Source: Armigeres subalbatus
Taxonomy: Eukaryota; Arthropoda; Insecta; Diptera; Culicidae
Direction: 5' to 3'
Assembly: GCF_024139115.2 (NCBI RefSeq)
Contig: NC_085140.1
Location: 30,801,806-30,865,805 of the forward strand
Length of the DNA stretch: 64,000 nucleotides
Position 1 is the stretch's first letter; every line of letters begins with the position of its first letter. Below, in pieces: positions 10,510 to 22,265 of the stretch. A program made the translations under genes and the position numbers. Below the pieces are notes generated by a model that did not search any database, was not told where the DNA came from, and was given only the letters and a program-made list of their open reading frames with translations.

Positions 10510-11284
10510 AACTTTTAATAGAACAGAAAAAGCAGAATCATAATTTCTTTTTTGAAGTGACTTAGGCTTAAATTTTCCTCTCAATTTCTCAACACCAGGA
10601 ATAACTCAAATAACCTTCTAAAAATAACTCTAGAATCTTTAACCTTCTTAGGCCCAAATTTTTGTTTTCACTGCTCAAAAACACTTTCTTAAATCGATCT
10701 TACCTAATGCTTTAAAATTTTGAATTTTTAGAATTTTGTTTTTCAATATTACAATTAATTGTATATTATGTATTCGGTAACTCGGCCGTACGAAAATCAT
10801 TTTTTTGTTAAATATCACTTATGTCGAATTCGTTTTTAAAAAGTTCCAACCTAGGTTGGAACCAGTTCCAACCTAAGTGCTGTCAAAGTGTTTTTATTCG
10901 CTCAGGTTGGAACTAGGTTCGCACTAGTTCCAACCCCAAAGCTGTCGGGTTCGCACTGTGTTGTTTCACGGTTTCGCACCGGGTTCACCAATACAACTGT
11001 ACTACAACTGTCAAAACCACGTGGGTGGGTGGGACTGGGCGGAATAAACAAGCAGAAGGGAGAAACGAAACTGTCTGTTTATTAAAATAAAATGCGCGTT
11101 GAAAATCTTTTTTCCGGGAATTTTGTGATATTTGTTATTGTAGTTTAAAATGAAATTAATCCGGTACTGTTGTCTAGATTCAGTTTTAAAAATAATTGTT
11201 GGGGAGGTTATGTATTCATAAGTTCATTCAGGTTTTCCTCACAGATGGTGTCCTAAATTAGGTCAAATATTTTTGAGGAATACC

Positions 11285-11690
11285 GAATAGAATTATTTCT
11301 TATGCAAAATTTCTTTTGAAATTCTTCCAAAAACTCTTTCGTGCGTTTCAGACTTTTCTCCGGGAATTCTGCCAGAAATTACTTCAGAAATTCTTTCTTG
11401 AATTTTTGGCGATATCTTTCAGACATTCCTCCATATTTTTTCCAAGGGATCCTTTCGAGATGAATTCTTTTGAAAATTCTTCTAGGAATATCTTTGAATA
11501 CTGTTCCAGGATTTTCTCTGGAAGTTGCTCCTGGAATTAATTTGAAAATTCCTACAAAATAATTCCTTCAGGAAATCTTTCTAGAATACAGGAACTTACT
11601 CGAAGTATCCTTCAGAAATTGCTACGCAAGTTTCGTACATAAATTCCCCCGGAAGTACCTTGAGCAATTCCTCCGGGAGATTCTTGAAAA
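11285..11690. repeat. Degenerate short repeat rich in TTCTTCCAGAAATTC-like words
   Basis: Words like GAAATTCTT, GGGAATTCT, AGAAATT, CAGGAATT and AAAATTCCT recur every 15 to 30 bp over about 400 bp without a fixed register. Weaker traces occur at 13600-13760 and 42530-42730. It has no coding character although it yields short open frames. Confidence 0.55.
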
Positions 11691-12184
11691 TTGAAAATGC
11701 ACGGGGCCCAAAATCCGGCGGAAAATTTTCCTGAGCTGTGAGGCTACCTTTATCAGGAGAGGTAGCGAGGAAAAAAAAATTTGCGAATCCTGGAGAATTT
11801 TTATTACATGCTTCTGAGTGTTCTCCGAAAAAATTTTTTTTGCAGAAATAGATGAATTTATGGAAATACGGAATTCGTGGTATAAAAATGTGCACGGGAT
11901 TATTGAATATGTATAATTAAGTAGGGGAAATGTACCGATCTCAATCTCACTAAACATATATTCATCTCAACGGGAAACAAAGAAATGCAGCACCAATTTC
12001 GTCGCCTCGTTTTGTTAACATGCGTGCTCACTGCTGAGAAAAATCACAAAAATCCAAATTCCTTTCCATTGCTTTGTTTTTGGTGGGATGAATATCGGAG
12101 CCATGAGATGAATTCCAGGAGCAGTTTCCCTGTTTATATCCACTCAAAAGTTATTTCCAGTATCCGCAAAAATCAGTTCACGCA

Positions 12185-12860
12185 CTTAAACATATCTCGA
12201 GCAACATATGATGACGGCCGAAAAGCCAACAATGCTGAACTGAGAAAAATGAGGTTCAAGTTTTCGATGACTAATTTAATTAATTTATTGAAGTAGAAAC
12301 ACATTCCATTGCCAAAAACATGTCAATGCTATACGTAAATGGTTATATTATAACAGCAAATTTAGATTAATTGAAACACTATTCGAAATCTACAAAATTT
12401 CAGCTTAAACAAAAATCGCGCCGTTTACTCGCATTACCTGCAGCACGTCTGGCTTTTGAGCCGTTCGCTCAAAGCTAGTAATATCATCGGATTTGTTCAG
12501 ATTTGTTAGCCAGAGCAGTTCTGCTATGCAATATATTGATAACCTAGTAAGAATATGCATTGTAAAATAACTTTAAGCCAGATTTTCAAATAAACAATAA
12601 AAAGTGAACGGCCTAAAAACCAAATCAAAACGCTCAGCATGGTAGTTAAGGGCGCCAATCAAAGGACTTAAAAACCACTATGGTGCAAATGGTTCATGAG
12701 ACGTTCACTCAAAATAACAATAAAAGTGTTGTTTAAGGAATATCGAGAACGGAGTTTTACCTAGCATAAAGATTCATTAACAAGGCAATCGTTAATGCTA
12801 GAAAATCGAAAATCATGGTTTTGGTTTATAAGCCGTAATCATATGTTACGCGAGATATTT
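12185..12860. repeat. Module shared, inverted, with 28195-28845
   Basis: The stretch from GAGCAACATATGATGACGGC to GGTTTATAAGCCGTAATCAT matches the reverse complement of 28195-28845 along nearly its whole length. Examples are CATCGGATTTGTTCAGATTT then GTTAGCCAGAGCAGTTCTGC. The two copies sit inside different inverted-repeat elements. A separate block, 11970-12050, matches the reverse complement of 27885-27980 but in a different relative order. Confidence 0.8.
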
Positions 12861-13053
12861 ATTTATCATGATCTGATTAGTCAACGCCAACGCACTGCCA
12901 GTGCACCGGATGTCCTGGATCATATGTTTCGAATCAAAACAAACACGATGCTACGCACACCAACATATCCAAAGACAGATGGAACTGAAAATGTTTTTTA
13001 TTCAGGGTTCGGTTTGGCACTGACCCAGGTTTAAAAACGAATTCGACATTAAT

Positions 13054-13132
13054 GGTCACGTTTGCGGAAAAGCCATCTGAAAATCAGAGTACCAACTCCC
13101 ACAATTCTGATGGCTTTGACGCAAACGTGACC
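13054..13132. repeat. 79-bp hairpin
   Basis: GGTCACGTTTGCGGAAAAGC then CATC at the left is mirrored by GATGGCTTTGACGCAAACGT then GACC at the right, around a loop of about 30 bp. It directly abuts the right end of the preceding element. Confidence 0.7.
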
Positions 13133-13144
13133 TTTAAGTGACCT

Positions 13145-13281
13145 TGTTGTGTAGGGGTTATCACGCCTATCTAGAGTCCGTGATGTACTTACCTTTAAGA
13201 TAAAAAATCACGTTGAGAAAATATAAAAAAAGCCTATCTAGAGAGTAGGAGGTTGATGGTTCGAGTCCCTCCAAGACACGT
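13145..13281 (+). repeat. tRNA-like sequence with an internal duplicated insertion
   Basis: TAGGGGTTATCACGCC (A-box-like) and GGTTCGAGTCC (B box at 13258-13268) are spaced wider than in a tRNA. The reason is that GCCTATCTAGAG is present twice, at 13165-13176 and 13232-13243, flanking an inserted 55-bp segment that ends in an A-rich run. Without the insert and one duplicate the sequence would be about tRNA length. It is read as a tRNA-derived SINE head or tRNA pseudogene carrying a small retro-insertion. I did not fold a reliable cloverleaf. Confidence 0.45.
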
Positions 13282-13299
13282 GCATTCTGTTTCGCAAAT

Positions 13300-15414
13300 T
13301 TCATATCAATTTGTCCATTTCGAAACATGTGCATATGCACAGCCAAAATATTTTTCAATATTGTTTATTCATGCCGATTTATCACCACATTTAAAGTTTG
13401 AAAGTTTTCACCCAATATTGCAATATTAGAATTTTCAAAGTTATCAACTTATTATTTATTTTATATGTCAAAAATTAAAGAAATAATCAGGATTAAAAAA
13501 ATCTCAAATTAATGAGTTTTCTAAATCCTTTCAAAACTCCAGATTTGTTTTGAATAAAATTACTCAAAAATCGTTTAAAAGCTGTAAATTACACCCACAG
13601 TCTTCTCCGGAATCCTTCTAATTCCTCTCAGATTAATCGGATTCCATGAAAAAATTATCTGAAATTATTTATCAAAATTTGGAACTTTTGATGATTTTCA
13701 TTAATAAGTTCTATTAGAAACTCTTGTTCTTCGAGTTCCTCGAGAAATTTCCTCATTAATTCCTAGCTACTGGTTTAGACACAGGATAGAGAACTTTCAA
13801 TTTATGGTGTGATTCACTTGTGTATAAGTAGTGAAATGAATGTTTAAACATTGATGACAAACAGCTTAGAGGAAATAAAGAAAGATGTTAAAGCAATATA
13901 ATCCACCTAATCAAATCATAAAACATCGACAATCAACGATCAAAACTTAAATTTCGGTAATTTTGAAAAAAAAATCTTGTTTTTAATTAATCCACAGACG
14001 CAATGAGATGTCCGTCCGTACTTCCTTTTTGGCAATAACTATTATTTTGAGCTTAATTTGTAAAAAAAAAAGGCACAGCCTTATAATTCAGATCAGAAAT
14101 GCCATGCCATGCCAACATAGTAATGAATAGTAATGAATCGTGACAGTAACAACTTCAGAAACCATGAAATACTCACGATGCTTAAAAAAATCCTATGCTT
14201 CTCATACCATATCTTTCCAAAGTTGAGGGGTCGCGACCACCTTCCATAAGATTTACACAGGCGGGGGCGTCGCGTCCCACCACTTTGGGGAACTATGTTT
14301 AACACATTTTGTGTCATTATTACCGACAGATTATTTTTGTGTTACTCACACTATTGCCAGAAATATTATTTTCAAATGAAAATATTTAAGACATTACAAG
14401 AAAAAATAGTTCATAAATTTGGTACACACTTAATTTTTTTCGCCGAGGCCGGCAAAATAAATTATCGAGAATCCAACAACTGAGAAGTCGGTAAAAATCT
14501 CGGTGAATGTTAAAATTGCCGACTGGCCGTACAATGTGCGAAATCATTTAACTGCCAAAATTTACCGGGCCGTTCAGTAATGTATGGCCGAATTGTTCGG
14601 CGAAGTGTTTCGCCGAATTCATGTAAATAATTGTTTTCATTTTTATTTTCAATAAAGCATAGTAAGAAATTTTGGAAATGCAACATAAAATCGCGAATGA
14701 ATTTGAGTCATAAAAAAATTGAAATGTCAATTTGAGAACAGTATTTTTACGAACAGATCGTAAGTTTCTAGTGGAAGAAGGATTTCCATCTATAATTCGT
14801 TAAAAAAAAAACAAGGATATATTTTTTCTCGTTGGTATTAATTATATTGAATCTCCTGTGTTAGATAATGGCGTAATTAGCCTGAAAAAAGATTTGCCTT
14901 GCTATATATTTGGTTCTTAGATGTTTGACGAAATTGTGTTTTTTTTTTCAAGGCCCCCCCCTTGGGAACAAAAGCGCAAAAAAAAAAATTGTTTCACTTA
15001 TAATGCGTTTTCCGACTCAGACTCTTAATTAAGAAATGTAACGTGTCTTGATTTGACTGGGTTTACGTAAAACCTAATTTTTAAAAATCTTTTATTTATT
15101 TTTGTTGTTGGCTGTTTTTCCGCTTGCCGGGCAGTGGCAACTATATTGCCACCAATTTTGCAATGTTTCTGAACTGTTTAATGTATAACAAACATACATT
15201 TGAGTTTAATACCATGTCAGTATTATGTCCTATTGTTGTTTTTGTTAATTTATTGTTTAGATTCGTCTGCCTTATAAAGGGTTAAACATTTGAGCAAAAA
15301 ATAAAATAAATTCAGATAATAAAACTTACATGATGACTCAACCGCTGCCTATAATCAACGCATTTTTTTATTCTCAACGTGTTTTTGCAGCATTCTGACG
15401 TTTGACAAATGCGG
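13300..15414. other. Intergenic, no gene; small GCCGAA-type inverted words
   Basis: AT-rich. At about 14430-14620 there are CGCCGAGGCCGGC and TTCGGCGAAGTGTTTCGCCG words that form short hairpins, probably a decayed MITE. C-rich and A-rich homopolymers lie near 14950. No coding sequence is supported. Confidence 0.45.
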
Positions 15415-16620
15415 TTCTAGGAACTTCTTTCAAATGGGCCTAATTGATTCTGACCTTGATTTTTGGAATGGGGTCCCCAGAATCGATTCCACCACGTGCA
15501 GCCAGCGTGTTGGTGCCCTTTCACGAAGTCGCCGGCCTCTATCTGGTTCTCTGTTGAATATTGTTTTTGCTATTCTTTCTTCCGACATTCGCACTAAGTG
15601 ACCAGCCTACTGAAGTCTGTCGTATTTTATACGATTCACAATATTTTTTTCTTTGTATACTTGATACAGCTCATGATTCATGCGTCTGCGCCACAAACCA
15701 TTTTCAAGTTTCTTTTCGAGTATGTACGCTACACTTTTCGCTCAAAAACCCCAAAAGCTCTTCGGTCCACCTCTTTTAACGGCCATCCTTCATGTTCACA
15801 AAAAGCCACTGGTAGAACCAAAATTTTGTATAGAGAAAATTTCGTTTCCGTCTGCATGTTGCGGGACCTAGACATGTTACGTAATCCATAGGAGGCCCTA
15901 TTCACAACAGCAATACGTCTTTTCACTTCACGGGAAACATCATTGTCACATGTCACAAGCGTTCCAAGGTAAACAAATTCTTCATCAACTTCAAACACAT
16001 CCACATTAAACACTACCTCCATCCCCATTAAACCAACACCACTATGTTTTCCTCTATCTCTACCTGCCACCATGTACTTTGTCTTGGTAGAGTTAATGGT
16101 TAAGCCTATCCTCGCCGTCTCCCTCTTCTGTGGGACAAAAGCCTCCACTCAGCTCTGCGATCGATTCCAATGAGGTCAATGCCGTCCGTAAAGTCCAGGA
16201 GCATATGCGACCGTGTGATGATAGTGCCTTGCCGTTCCTCTGCACGCCAAATCTCCTAATAGCGTCCTAGAGTGCAATCGAGCCATCCAGCGTTGCACGT
16301 ATCAGTCTAATCAGTTTCGCCGGAGAACCATGTTCGAACATTATCTGCCACAGCTCATTTCTTTTCACTGAATCGTACGCTGCTTTTAAAATCAATGAAC
16401 AGATGGTGAGTCTGCAAGTTGTACTCCCGGAATTTATCAAGGATCAACGGCTGGTTAAACATCTGATCTGTCGTTGATCGGCCCTCACGAAAACCTGCCT
16501 GGTATTCGCCGACGAAGGACTCCTCAAGCGGTCTCAGTCTGTTAAACAGGATACGCGAAAGAATTTTGTACGTCGAGTTCAGAAGGGTGATCCCTCTGTA
16601 ATTGGCATTCTCTAGTAGAA
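15415..16620 (-). pseudogene. RTE/JAM-like LINE, 3' half of RT and C-terminus
   Basis: Minus-strand translations give ANYRGITLLNSTYKILSRIL and a YQAGFREGRSTTDQMF motif (RT block with the conserved GFR). These are followed after a frame break by INSTKTKYMVAG, EFVYLGTLVTCDNDVSREVK and LRERAPTRWLHVVE, the typical post-RT region of RTE-like elements. A stop and frameshift sit near 16150-16380, and the catalytic YADD region is lost there. The upstream part of the same protein lies at 17691-17890, beyond a MITE. The family name is from memory. Confidence 0.8.
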
Positions 16621-17690
16621 TAGAGTGGGGCAAGAGTTCACGTGGGGTAAGAGTACGTTTTCGGTTTATTGAAGTAATAAAAAAAAGTATAAACTAGCAG
16701 TACTGCAGGTATTCTGGCCAACTATTATTATGCGTAATTGTGAACGATTTGAATAAACAACAAGGGATATATGGAGTTAGATAATTTTTTGGTCATTTTG
16801 CTACAAATTATTGTTTCCTTATGAACTTATATACTAGTATTTCATTACTATATATAAGTTCAATCAAGTGAACATTATACCATTTCGATAACCTATTGTA
16901 AAGAGTACTTTATGGTGCAGAACACCAATCCGGTTGGTTTTCAAAGAAGTCAAAACCATTACTTGGATGAATTTTGGGAACGGGTGGGGTAAGAGTACGC
17001 ATGTGAATCTTCAAGTTCTGATGTCAAACCCGTATCTCTGGCCGAAATAAGACTACTTCCAAAGCGTAAAGATTTACAACTAAGAAAAAAGGGACAGAAA
17101 TCGAAAATTTTTACAAGTCTTAACGATAAGTTGATAGATAGAAGGAAGGGGTGATGAAACAGCCAAATTTTACGTTACGTGATTGGTGGATTTTCTTCAT
17201 GGTAAATTTCTTTGTTTACGCCACGTGAAACCTGATAAATTTTTACCTCTGTAGTTTTTTGTATATAAAAAAACAATAGTTTTTCGTATGAAAGTGCGCA
17301 TTTCTAGGACCCCCTCCCTCTTTAAAAGTTACGTTATCTTTAAATATTCCCTAATATATGCTCATTAAACATCAATTAAATGTTATTATCTCTTATTTGT
17401 GTTAATATATACTTAAAGCACATGATTGGATAAATGCGTACTCTTACCCCACCCGATGCGCACTTTTACCCCACCGGTGGGGTAAGAGTGCGTTTTTCAC
17501 TTGTCTTGCAATAAGGGTTCTACTAAAACGAATCTCAATAATTTCAATACATGACTGGGTTTTCCACTGGGTAACATAAAGGAAGAGTATACGAATCATC
17601 GACATTGATTTGACATGCAGAAGCTTGCTTCATAAGGGCCACATGATCGATTGAAAACTAAGTGCGTACTCTTGCCCCACTCTACTCTAT
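16621..17690. mobile_element. 1.07-kb MITE with TAGAGTGGGGCAAGAGT ends, inside the RTE-like LINE
   Basis: The left end TAGAGTGGGGCAAGAGT is mirrored at the right by ACTCTTGCCCCACTCTACTC then TA. The related words GTGGGGTAAGAGTACG/GTGCG, in both orientations, occur about seven times, at the ends and near 16643, 16984, 17445, 17462 and 17474. The copy at 59634-60955 is the same family in opposite orientation. The reverse transcriptase frame resumes on each side, KKGH upstream and ILLENANYRG downstream, so this inserted into the LINE. No transposase is encoded. Confidence 0.85.
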
Positions 17691-17890
17691 GTGCCCTTTC
17701 TTATAGATTGGGCATGTGAGGGCATCCAACCAGCCGGCAGGCAGTTCCTCGTCCTCCCATATTTTCTGAATAATGTGGTGGATGGATTGATTCAGCTGCT
17801 CACTTCCGTGTTTGAGAAGCTCGACCGGGATCTCGTCTTTCCCAGCGGCTTTACTGTTTTCAGCTAGTTTAGAGCCTTCTTGATTTAGCT
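17691..17890 (-). pseudogene. RTE-like LINE, N-terminal RT block upstream of the MITE
   Basis: Minus-strand translation gives KAAGKDEIPVELLKHGSEQL, then HHIIQKIWEDEELPAGWLDA and CPIYKKGH, the opening of an RTE-type reverse transcriptase. It joins, across the MITE, to the block ending at 16620. Confidence 0.8.
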
Positions 17891-20800
17891 ATATTATGGA
17901 GAATATTCATTTTGTAAACCAGTTAAATTATTCCACGATTTCATGATCCCTTTGAATTTCCACTATACCAAATCACATAAATTCAAAACTCTGATAAAGA
18001 AAATTCCTCAGATTCCCCCCACGAAACATCAAAATTCTATTTGAAATTTCTGGAACTCATGCGTTTTTCATTTGATGAATTAATTATCCCTTTCGGATCT
18101 CTAAAATATCTCAAAAATATTATTCCTTTAACCTTTTTTGTATAAAATTTTTCCAACACCCTCAAATTAACAAATGTCGAATCCCAAAAGCCAAAATCCC
18201 AATCAATATGAAAAATTCAAACGATTTTGATCCGATGTGCTTATTCAAAACCGGACTTTCGCCATGGAACGCTTTGAGAGAGCCCCTTTTTTCTTTTGCT
18301 ATTTTGTTCCGATCGCACGCTTTTCAACCAAACGCGCATGCGCTGTTTAAAGCGGTACAGGTACCTACTCGGTAGGCACCGTAGGTACCAAACCGATGTG
18401 CTTTTCTGCATCGGCACCAAACCGTGCACTGCCAACGATGAACGCTTTGGCTATCTATACATCGCCGATTGCGGTTAAAGCGGATGACCTACACATACAA
18501 AATAATGCTTGTATGATGCATGGCAAACCGTTCTCTGCTGAAAGTGCATGTGTTGAACAACATGTACTAAACACAAATTAGTACTAAACATATGACAATA
18601 ATGCACAAAATCCAAGTATATATTTGTTTTAAAATGACAAGAAATCTATCGAGAGTTTAAATGTTAGGATCAAAATTGCTACTTGTGCAGTGCACAGGTT
18701 GCACATGCGGACGCGACGCCTCTGGTCTTATCGGAAGCCACAGGAAGCACATGATGCCTAAAAATTTCATCAAATTTTCATTGGAAACTTTACTTAAAAA
18801 TTTACCTCTTACGATTTTTCAGCTAAAGTCGAAACAGAAGATTATTAACCGACTATTGTTTTTGATAAGTCTCTCTAAGACGATGACCGAAATGACCATT
18901 ATGTAGAAATCCTCTCCACTCCGCACTATCTATAAGCACAGGGATCACATGCCATGCAGTCCTGCATAGGGTTCAGAAACCTTCTTCTACCTCGTCTTCT
19001 TGTACCGATGGAATCACTATTGAGAGTCAGCCTCACCTGCTTGTTGTATGACACTCTGGCAACTTCTAGTGTTCGCGATGTGGAATAAGATTGTTCTACC
19101 TATAACAGGTGCATATTACGTTCGCTTTCTCCATCCGCCATAGATGGTACCATCCTTTTACGTACTACATGTTTTAAACTGGATTGTCATCTCAACCAAG
19201 GCGGAATAAAAGCCTGCGATGAAACTATTCTTTCAATTTCGCACTTCTTATTAAGAGAATTCTTTCCATAATTTCGTCTTCATTTTTTTGAGAGTCATCT
19301 CCGCACACTAGTCCTTATTCACATTCGTTCTCCTCTAATCACAAAACGTACTCATTCGCTTTTTTTGGCGACTTCCAGTCACTGCTATTGTTTTTTTTAA
19401 TCTTCAGCATTCATTTAATTTGATCTTTTTGTGTGTCAGCATTCATTAAATTTGATCTTTCTGGTTTTCAAAAATTCACTTGCCTTCCACAAACATGCAT
19501 TGGTTATGCCACTAGCATGCAGACATGCTCCACGTATATTTAACAAAGCGATCGGTTTAACGATTTTTTGCACAGCAATTTACTGAATCTTGTTTGCATT
19601 TTAGGTATCAATTGTAACTACATTTTTTTCCAGTGTTTTCGATTTGTTTTTTATGTATTTCTTTTCTCTTTGAGTGAAAGGGAATAAAGTTTTCAGTATA
19701 ACTGGGTTTAAATTATTCTCGTTTTTTGTGTGTTTTGTCTGCGTAGCTTAAGTGTAGCAATTGATCGTTTTATTAAAGTGCTTACCATTATTTAACGGCG
19801 TTGATAGGATAAGCTGCTGTGGCATGTACGACCGCTAATGATGACGTCATCCTTTGTTACTTTGCTACTGTACTGAGCTACTACTGCTACGGTTACTGCT
19901 AGCTTCCTGGGTTGTCAGTCGATTGGGTTGAGTCCACCCGCTGGTTGCATTATTCGGTGGGATCGCTGGAATAAATTCGAAATAGTTGAACACGGTTAAC
20001 TCGGCACTCGGTTATCTATTTCGTGCAAAATCAAAAGAATAACATATCCTTTGTGATTGCGGCAATGATTATCAGTATAGTGACTAATTCAAGGTATTTG
20101 TTCTAAGGAGAATAAGAATCTTTGAGCAACAGCAATACAGTGGTCATGAAGGTTGACCACGTTTCTGGATTTACTAAAAGATCCCGTCAATGGAACGGCA
20201 CTAGAAAAGTCTCTTTCGAAAATAAAGTATAAGTAAGTATCTGGGTGGTGCGGATAGAATCGATTTGGTTGTCAAAGTGAAGCCAAAATTTTCTATTGTG
20301 CCGGAGCCAAACATTGAAGATTGTGGTTATGTTCGTTTTAGATCTTATATTGAGAAGTATTGTTATTATTTGGGGAAAAAATAAAAATAAACTTAGTTTG
20401 AATTTTGCATTCTTTTTAACAAATATATTCACATTACATTTCGAGTAGAAAATTAGTAGAAATGCAACTAAAATGCACTCGTTACGAGATTTCACGAGAT
20501 TCAGCAGCTGATTGGAACAGGAATGTATGTAAATCATCGTAAAGTCATGTAGAGTCTCGCGCCTTCATGCAGCATGGAAAGAGAAATTCGAAGAGCGGGA
20601 AATGTTTGACAGTCAAGTAACTGCAAAATAATTTTGCTTGTGGGATTGATTTCAAAACATCCCGCTACTCGCTTGAGAGCACAAAATCGGCTCTATCCGC
20701 AGCACCCAGGTAAGTATAAGAACAGAAACATTTTCTGTTGTTCTGTCATAATCATTGGCGTAACTAGTTCCGATGCCTAGGGGGTGGGCGGCTATAGCCT

Positions 20801-20914
20801 CTCTATTTATTTTCTCTATTTTGAACTTTTTTAAATTTATCGAACATTTTACCACTCTTATTTTTACGAATAAATCAATTTTAAATTAATGTCCAGTGGA
20901 TATATTATGTTTTT
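17891..20914. other. 3-kb intergenic stretch, no gene supported
   Basis: AT-rich with only short open frames. There is a palindromic cluster around GGTACCTAC and GTAGGTACC near 18360-18390. A CRE-like palindrome ATGACGTCAT lies at 19841-19850. A short direct repeat of CAGCATTCATTTAATTTGAT type occurs near 19407 and 19438. The segment 18950-20100 has more complex sequence than its surroundings and could be untranslated or regulatory DNA of a gene outside the window, but no exon is recognisable. Confidence 0.4.
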
Positions 20915-21280
20915 GCCTTTCTCGTATACAAAGTATACGTAAAGGCTATATATTCGCTATATAGGAGTCCCGGAGACCCATAGTGTTATATACCGATCAA
21001 CTCAGCTCGACGAATTGAGGTGATGTCTGTGTGTGTATGTGTGTGCGCAAAATAATGTCACTCATTTTTCAGGCACTTATCCTTAACCTTGTTATTTGCT
21101 CGCAACAAGTTGCATTCGACGCGGAATCTTGTCCCATTGTTTCCTGTTGAAAATCGGCCGGATCGGACTATGGGCTCAGAAGTTATGGCCAAAATACTTT
21201 TTTCCACCAAGAAATTACTCATTCGAAAAAAACGAGAAAGGCATCATCACCGCTAGGTGGATTAATCTGGGTTTTTTTTG
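20915..21280 (+). mobile_element. MITE with GCCTTTCTCGTATAC end
   Basis: It begins with a 32-bp imperfect hairpin, GCCTTTCTCGTATACAAAGT then ATACGTAAAGGC. It has GAGACCCATAGTGTTATATA, a TG-rich tract, CAACAAGTTGCATTCGACGC and GGACTATGGGCTCAGAAGTT, and ends ACGAGAAAGGCATCATCACC then GCTAGGTGG. The family recurs at 8990-9396 and, inverted, at 56452-57032. Confidence 0.8.
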
Positions 21281-21741
21281 TTTTTTTGGGTTGCTATAAT
21301 CAGGGTGGTTTTATGAAAGTTGACAAGTGATTATGCCGGAAGAACTAGTCTACTTTAACCAAATGAACACCGGACTGTGGGAATCAGCCAGGGGGGGAGT
21401 AAGCCTGTCATCCACGAACAAATCAAGCCTATCTAAGATGTATTATCCGGGCCTCGCCGCTTGGGAAAGGCTGGCCGCCCTGGGCCACCCCGCTTGGCAA
21501 GTGTAACATTTTTCGAACTGGAAACTTGTAGGATATTGGTTACCCTACACTACTGCTGATTAACGAAAAAATTGTGGGATTGTTTATTTACATTTGCTTC
21601 ATACTATATGCAGAGGAGGCGCGATGCACCGCATATTACCCCCCTGGAATCAGCTAACATAATCCTCTTGAAAACTTTCAGGAATGTGGTTTGGTCAGTC
21701 AAGTCAAGAAAATTATTTTGAGCTTTTTAGTGGAATGTCTT

Positions 21742-21993
21742 CACTTGTCATAAGACGAGTTTTTACAATCCCATTGAATTCCACCACTTAATTGTATCTT
21801 GACAGATACGTATTTCAACCTCAACAGTAAGGCCGTCTTCAGTGTCTCGTACTTGACTCGACTTCGAGTCGAGTCGAGTCAAGTACGAGACACTGAAGAC
21901 GGCCTTACTGTTGAGGTCGAAATACGTATCTGTCAAGATACAATTATGTGGTGGAATTCAATGGGATTGTACAAACTCGTCTTATGACAAGTG
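21742..21993. mobile_element. Long-hairpin (foldback) MITE, 252 bp
   Basis: The whole segment is a near-perfect palindrome. It runs in from CACTTGTCATAAGACGAG to a centre of alternating GAGTC/GACTC words near 21868, then mirrors out to CTCGTCTTATGACAAGTG. Only a few mismatches separate the arms. A single arm of the same family lies at 5138-5261. The RNA form would be an extended hairpin. It is non-coding. Confidence 0.9.
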
Positions 21994-22079
21994 CAGACAA
22001 GTCAGTCACAAAGAACAAAGTCTAGTCAAAATGTAAATCTGAATATGTCAGTATTGTTAGTATGTACGTTAGGCGTTGG

Positions 22080-22245
22080 TTATTTCTCGCTTAACTTTTC
22101 AAAAGGTTCTAAGTAACACTTTTTTCATGATTTAATTTGAGTATTGCAATCAACAGATTAACATGAAATATGTTGATTGCATTATTCAGATTAAATCATA
22201 AAAAAATGTTACTTAGGACCTTTTCAAAAGTTAAGCGAGATTTAT
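22080..22245. mobile_element. Second hairpin MITE, about 166 bp
   Basis: TCTCGCTTAACTTTTCAAAA then GGTTCTAAGTAACA is mirrored by TGTTACTTAGGACCTTTTCA then AAAGTTAAGCGAGA. The inner arms continue through ATGATTTAAT and ATTGCAATCAACA to a loop of about 14 bp. It is unrelated in sequence to the hairpin 90 bp to its left. Confidence 0.85.
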
Positions 22246-22265
22246 TGAGTCATTTCTATAATTGA

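Larger units (their letters stand above)
10821..13049. mobile_element. 2.2-kb non-autonomous DNA element with perfect 20-bp ends
   Basis: Bases 10821-10840 (ATGTCGAATTCGTTTTTAAA) are the exact reverse complement of 13030-13049. The subterminal sequence holds palindromic words such as TTCCAACCTAGGTTGGAAC and repeated AGTTCCAACC on the left, and AACCTGGGTC-like sequence on the right. No flanking duplication beyond AT or T is obvious. The interior holds a degenerate AAATTCC repeat (11285-11690), a block shared with the hAT-like element at 26450-29712 (12185-12860), and no transposase frame. Confidence 0.65.

Noticed and set aside
13177..13200. ACTTACCT word resembling the 5' end of U1 snRNA
   Set aside because: Only about 9 bases match and the rest of U1 is absent.
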